Source of the DNA: Gaopeijia sp032250675
GTDB taxonomy: Bacteria; Gemmatimonadota; Gemmatimonadetes; Longimicrobiales; Gaopeijiaceae
NCBI GenBank assembly: GCA_032250675.1
Contig: JAVVEY010000135.1
Span: 1-6,378 of the forward strand
DNA length: 6,378 nt
Direction of reading: 5' to 3'
Within the stretch, counting starts at the first letter, position 1, and every line of letters begins with the position of its first letter. The notes below the pieces were generated by a model. That model worked only from the letters and a program-made list of their open reading frames with translations, made no database searches and was not told the DNA's origin. Shown in pieces: positions 4,874 through 6,378 of the stretch. A program made the position numbers and the translations under genes.

Positions 4874-6109
4874 GTGCGATTCGCTGTCGTGATGATCTTC
4901 GGGTGCGGCCTGATGGCGTGCGCGTCGGACGAGGCGCCCGCTCACGACCCCGCTGCCGAGGGCGTCGCCGCCCTCGTCGTGACGGAGGACGACGAGCTCC
5001 GCGAGATCGCCGGGAGACTCCTCCCGGGGCTCGCCGAGCGCTCGGGGCTCGAGGTGCGGGATTCGATCCGCCTCGCGAGGCGGTCGCGCGCCGAGCTCGA
5101 GCGCTTCCTCGAGGCCAAGCTCGACGAGGAGATCGATGAGGCGCGCGCCGAGGGGCTCGCCGAGGCGTACGCCCTCCTCGGACTCGTTCCGGAGGACTTC
5201 GATCTTCGCGCGACACTCCTCGAGGTCTACACCGAGCAGGTCGCGGGCTTCTACGATCCCGATTCGACCACACTCTACGTCCTCGACGATCAACCCGGGC
5301 GCGCGATCGAGGAGCTCCTCCTCCACGAGCTCGTTCACGCCGTCCAGGACCAGTGGGTCGATCTCGCGGCGGTCACGGCGCCGACGCTCGACAACGACCG
5401 GCGTGCCGCGGCGCAGGCGGCGATCGAGGGGCACGCCACCCTCGTGATGCTCGAGTACGTGATGCGCGGGATGAGCACCCACGACCTCGACCTCCTCGAG
5501 GTCCCCGACTTCGCCCGCCAGATGCGACCGGCGCTCGAGGGAATCGGCAGCGAGTACCCGGCCCTCGGCGGTGCCCCACGCATCATCCGCGAGTCGCTCC
5601 TCCTCCCCTACCTGCATGGGGCGAGCTATGTGCAGTCGGTCTGGCGCACACGGGGGAGCCGCGTCCCGCTCGGCGAGATCCTCCCGGCGTCCACCGAGCA
5701 GGTCGCCGACCCCGACCGATTCACGCGGGCCGATCCCGATCTCCCGACCGGGGTGCAGCTCACCCTCGCGCCACCCGCGCGTATCGAACTCGACGACGTC
5801 CTCGGCCACGCCGAGGTGCGCATCCTCCTCGGGGAGATCGTCGGCCCCGAGGCGGGCGCGGGCGCGGAGGGGTGGGATGGGGATCGGTGGGCGCTCGTGG
5901 CGGAGGGAGCCACGCGGGGGCTCGTCTGGGCCGCCGTCTTCGACGACGCGGCGGCGCGCGACCGCTTCGTGGGGCTCCTCGCCCCCCGGCTCGACGCCTT
6001 CCCGCGCCGCGCCACCCTCGACGCCTCGACGGTGGAGGGGCGACCGATCGTCCTCCTCCGCGTGGGGATCGAGTCCGAGGTCACCGTCACCCTCGGGGGG
6101 GACGGGTGA
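4874..6109 (+). CDS. HExxH zinc-metalloprotease-like lipoprotein
   Basis: A protein of 411 residues. The N-terminus (VRFAVVMIFGCGLMACASDE) is a short lipoprotein signal with LMAC and the acceptor Cys16; Cys11 is a less likely acceptor. A helical, charged region follows (about 34-120). The core holds VAGFYDPDSTTLYVLDD (123-139), then HELVH at 151-155 within HELVHAVQDQWVDL, and AIEGHATLV at 183-191. The two histidines and Glu185 would bind zinc, with Glu152 as the catalytic base, as in gluzincin-type peptidases. Further blocks are STEQVADPDRF (273-283) and GWDGDRWALVAEG (333-345), which recur in uncharacterised HExxH proteins of several phyla. Substrate and role are unknown; activity is inferred from the motif. 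The GTG start is set by the strong Shine-Dalgarno sequence and the lipobox. The TGA stop overlaps the GTG of aroB (GTGA at 6106-6109), so the two genes are probably in one operon. Confidence 0.85.
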   Translation: MRFAVVMIFGCGLMACASDEAPAHDPAAEGVAALVVTEDDELREIAGRLLPGLAERSGLEVRDSIRLARRSRAELERFLEAKLDEEIDEARAEGLAEAYALLGLVPEDFDLRATLLEVYTEQVAGFYDPDSTTLYVLDDQPGRAIEELLLHELVHAVQDQWVDLAAVTAPTLDNDRRAAAQAAIEGHATLVMLEYVMRGMSTHDLDLLEVPDFARQMRPALEGIGSEYPALGGAPRIIRESLLLPYLHGASYVQSVWRTRGSRVPLGEILPASTEQVADPDRFTRADPDLPTGVQLTLAPPARIELDDVLGHAEVRILLGEIVGPEAGAGAEGWDGDRWALVAEGATRGLVWAAVFDDAAARDRFVGLLAPRLDAFPRRATLDASTVEGRPIVLLRVGIESEVTVTLGGDG

Positions 6110-6378
6110 GCCCGATCGAGGTGGGGGTGCGGGCGGGGGCGCACGACTACCCGGTGCGGCTGGCGCACGGGGTGCGGGGCGAGGCGGTCGACCACCTCGT
6201 CGAGGTGGCGCCCGGCGTGCGGCGCTGGGCGGTGATCAGCGACGACCGCGTCGGCCCGCTCTACGGCGAGGAGGTGGCCCGCGCGCTCGCCGCGGCGGGG
6301 CGGGGGGGCGAGCTCTTCACCTTCCCGGCGGGCGAGGCGCAGAAGACGCGCGAGCGGTGGGCCGCGCTGACCGACGCC
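6106..6378 (+). CDS. aroB: 3-dehydroquinate synthase (5' part, cut by window edge)
   Basis: The first 91 codons of AroB, the cytoplasmic NAD- and metal-dependent enzyme that turns DAHP into 3-dehydroquinate in the shikimate pathway to aromatic amino acids. The readable part shows the family's N-terminal NAD-binding half: YPVRLAHGV (15-23), WAVISDDRVGPLYGEEV (41-57) and the hallmark FPAGEAQKT (73-81) followed by RWAALTDA. The active-site half lies beyond the edge. The GTG at 6106 shares GTGA with the stop of the metalloprotease gene. A G-rich run (GGGGGGGA, about 6095-6102) just upstream can act as the ribosome site. This stretch is very GC-rich (about 83% by hand count over 6241-6300) and favours GTG, GCG and CGG codons more than its neighbour. 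The alternatives 2-deoxy-scyllo-inosose synthase or another AroB-like cyclase are possible from this half, but plain AroB is the likeliest. Confidence 0.88.
   Translation, partial: MSPIEVGVRAGAHDYPVRLAHGVRGEAVDHLVEVAPGVRRWAVISDDRVGPLYGEEVARALAAAGRGGELFTFPAGEAQKTRERWAALTDA

Noticed and set aside
3414..4892. Long plus-strand open frame (about 492 codons) opposite the PBP1A gene
   Set aside because: It is antisense to a fully intact enzyme gene; its translation is arginine-, glycine- and valine-rich with no domain, a common result of high GC.
4635..5273. N-terminal extension of PBP1A by 213 codons
   Set aside because: The extension is arginine/proline-rich shadow sequence opposite the metalloprotease gene and would bury the membrane anchor; the ATG at 4634 gives a normal PBP1A N-terminus.
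4670..5809. Minus-strand open frame (about 379 codons) opposite the metalloprotease gene
   Set aside because: Its translation mirrors the codon bias of the sense gene and shows no domain; the plus-strand protein has a lipobox, an HExxH motif and a ribosome site.

Overview
This is a high-GC bacterial window with densely packed genes. The gene set suggests a member of the Gemmatimonadota or a related phylum: a secreted protein with carboxypeptidase-regulatory-like repeats, a lipoprotein built as a six-bladed beta-propeller with the RGEGPGE signature, and a PBP1A with a C-terminal 'IPGTEPTE' tail. That assignment is inferred from protein style, because no rRNA or other taxonomic marker is present. 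The left and centre read on the minus strand and the right end on the plus strand.

Left part, minus strand: the window opens inside the 5' part of a secreted protein (start at 416, running off the left edge). A 367-base stretch without a convincing gene follows. It holds an inverted repeat, a good intrinsic terminator (503-523), a hairpin and a short tandem repeat. Next comes a beta-propeller lipoprotein (784-2046). Upstream of it lie a strong Shine-Dalgarno sequence, a possible 27-codon leader ORF and a hairpin. This block has visibly lower GC and more mixed codon use than its neighbours.

Centre, minus strand: a class A penicillin-binding protein (PBP1A family, 2457-4634, all catalytic motifs intact) overlaps by GTGA with a 73-residue protein of the DUF3343 type (putative Se/S carrier-like). 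The two look like a translationally coupled pair.

Right part, plus strand: across a 239-base divergent intergenic region lies a lipoprotein with an HExxH zinc-protease motif (4874-6109). It overlaps by GTGA with the start of aroB (3-dehydroquinate synthase), which is cut by the right edge.

Functionally the window combines cell-wall synthesis (PBP1A), envelope or secreted proteins of unknown role (three of them) and the shikimate pathway (aroB). I see no CRISPR array, transposase, tRNA, rRNA, toxin-antitoxin pair or recognisable defence system. The most interesting points are the two GTGA-coupled gene pairs with unlike partners, the leader arrangement before the propeller lipoprotein, and the composition shift across that gene.
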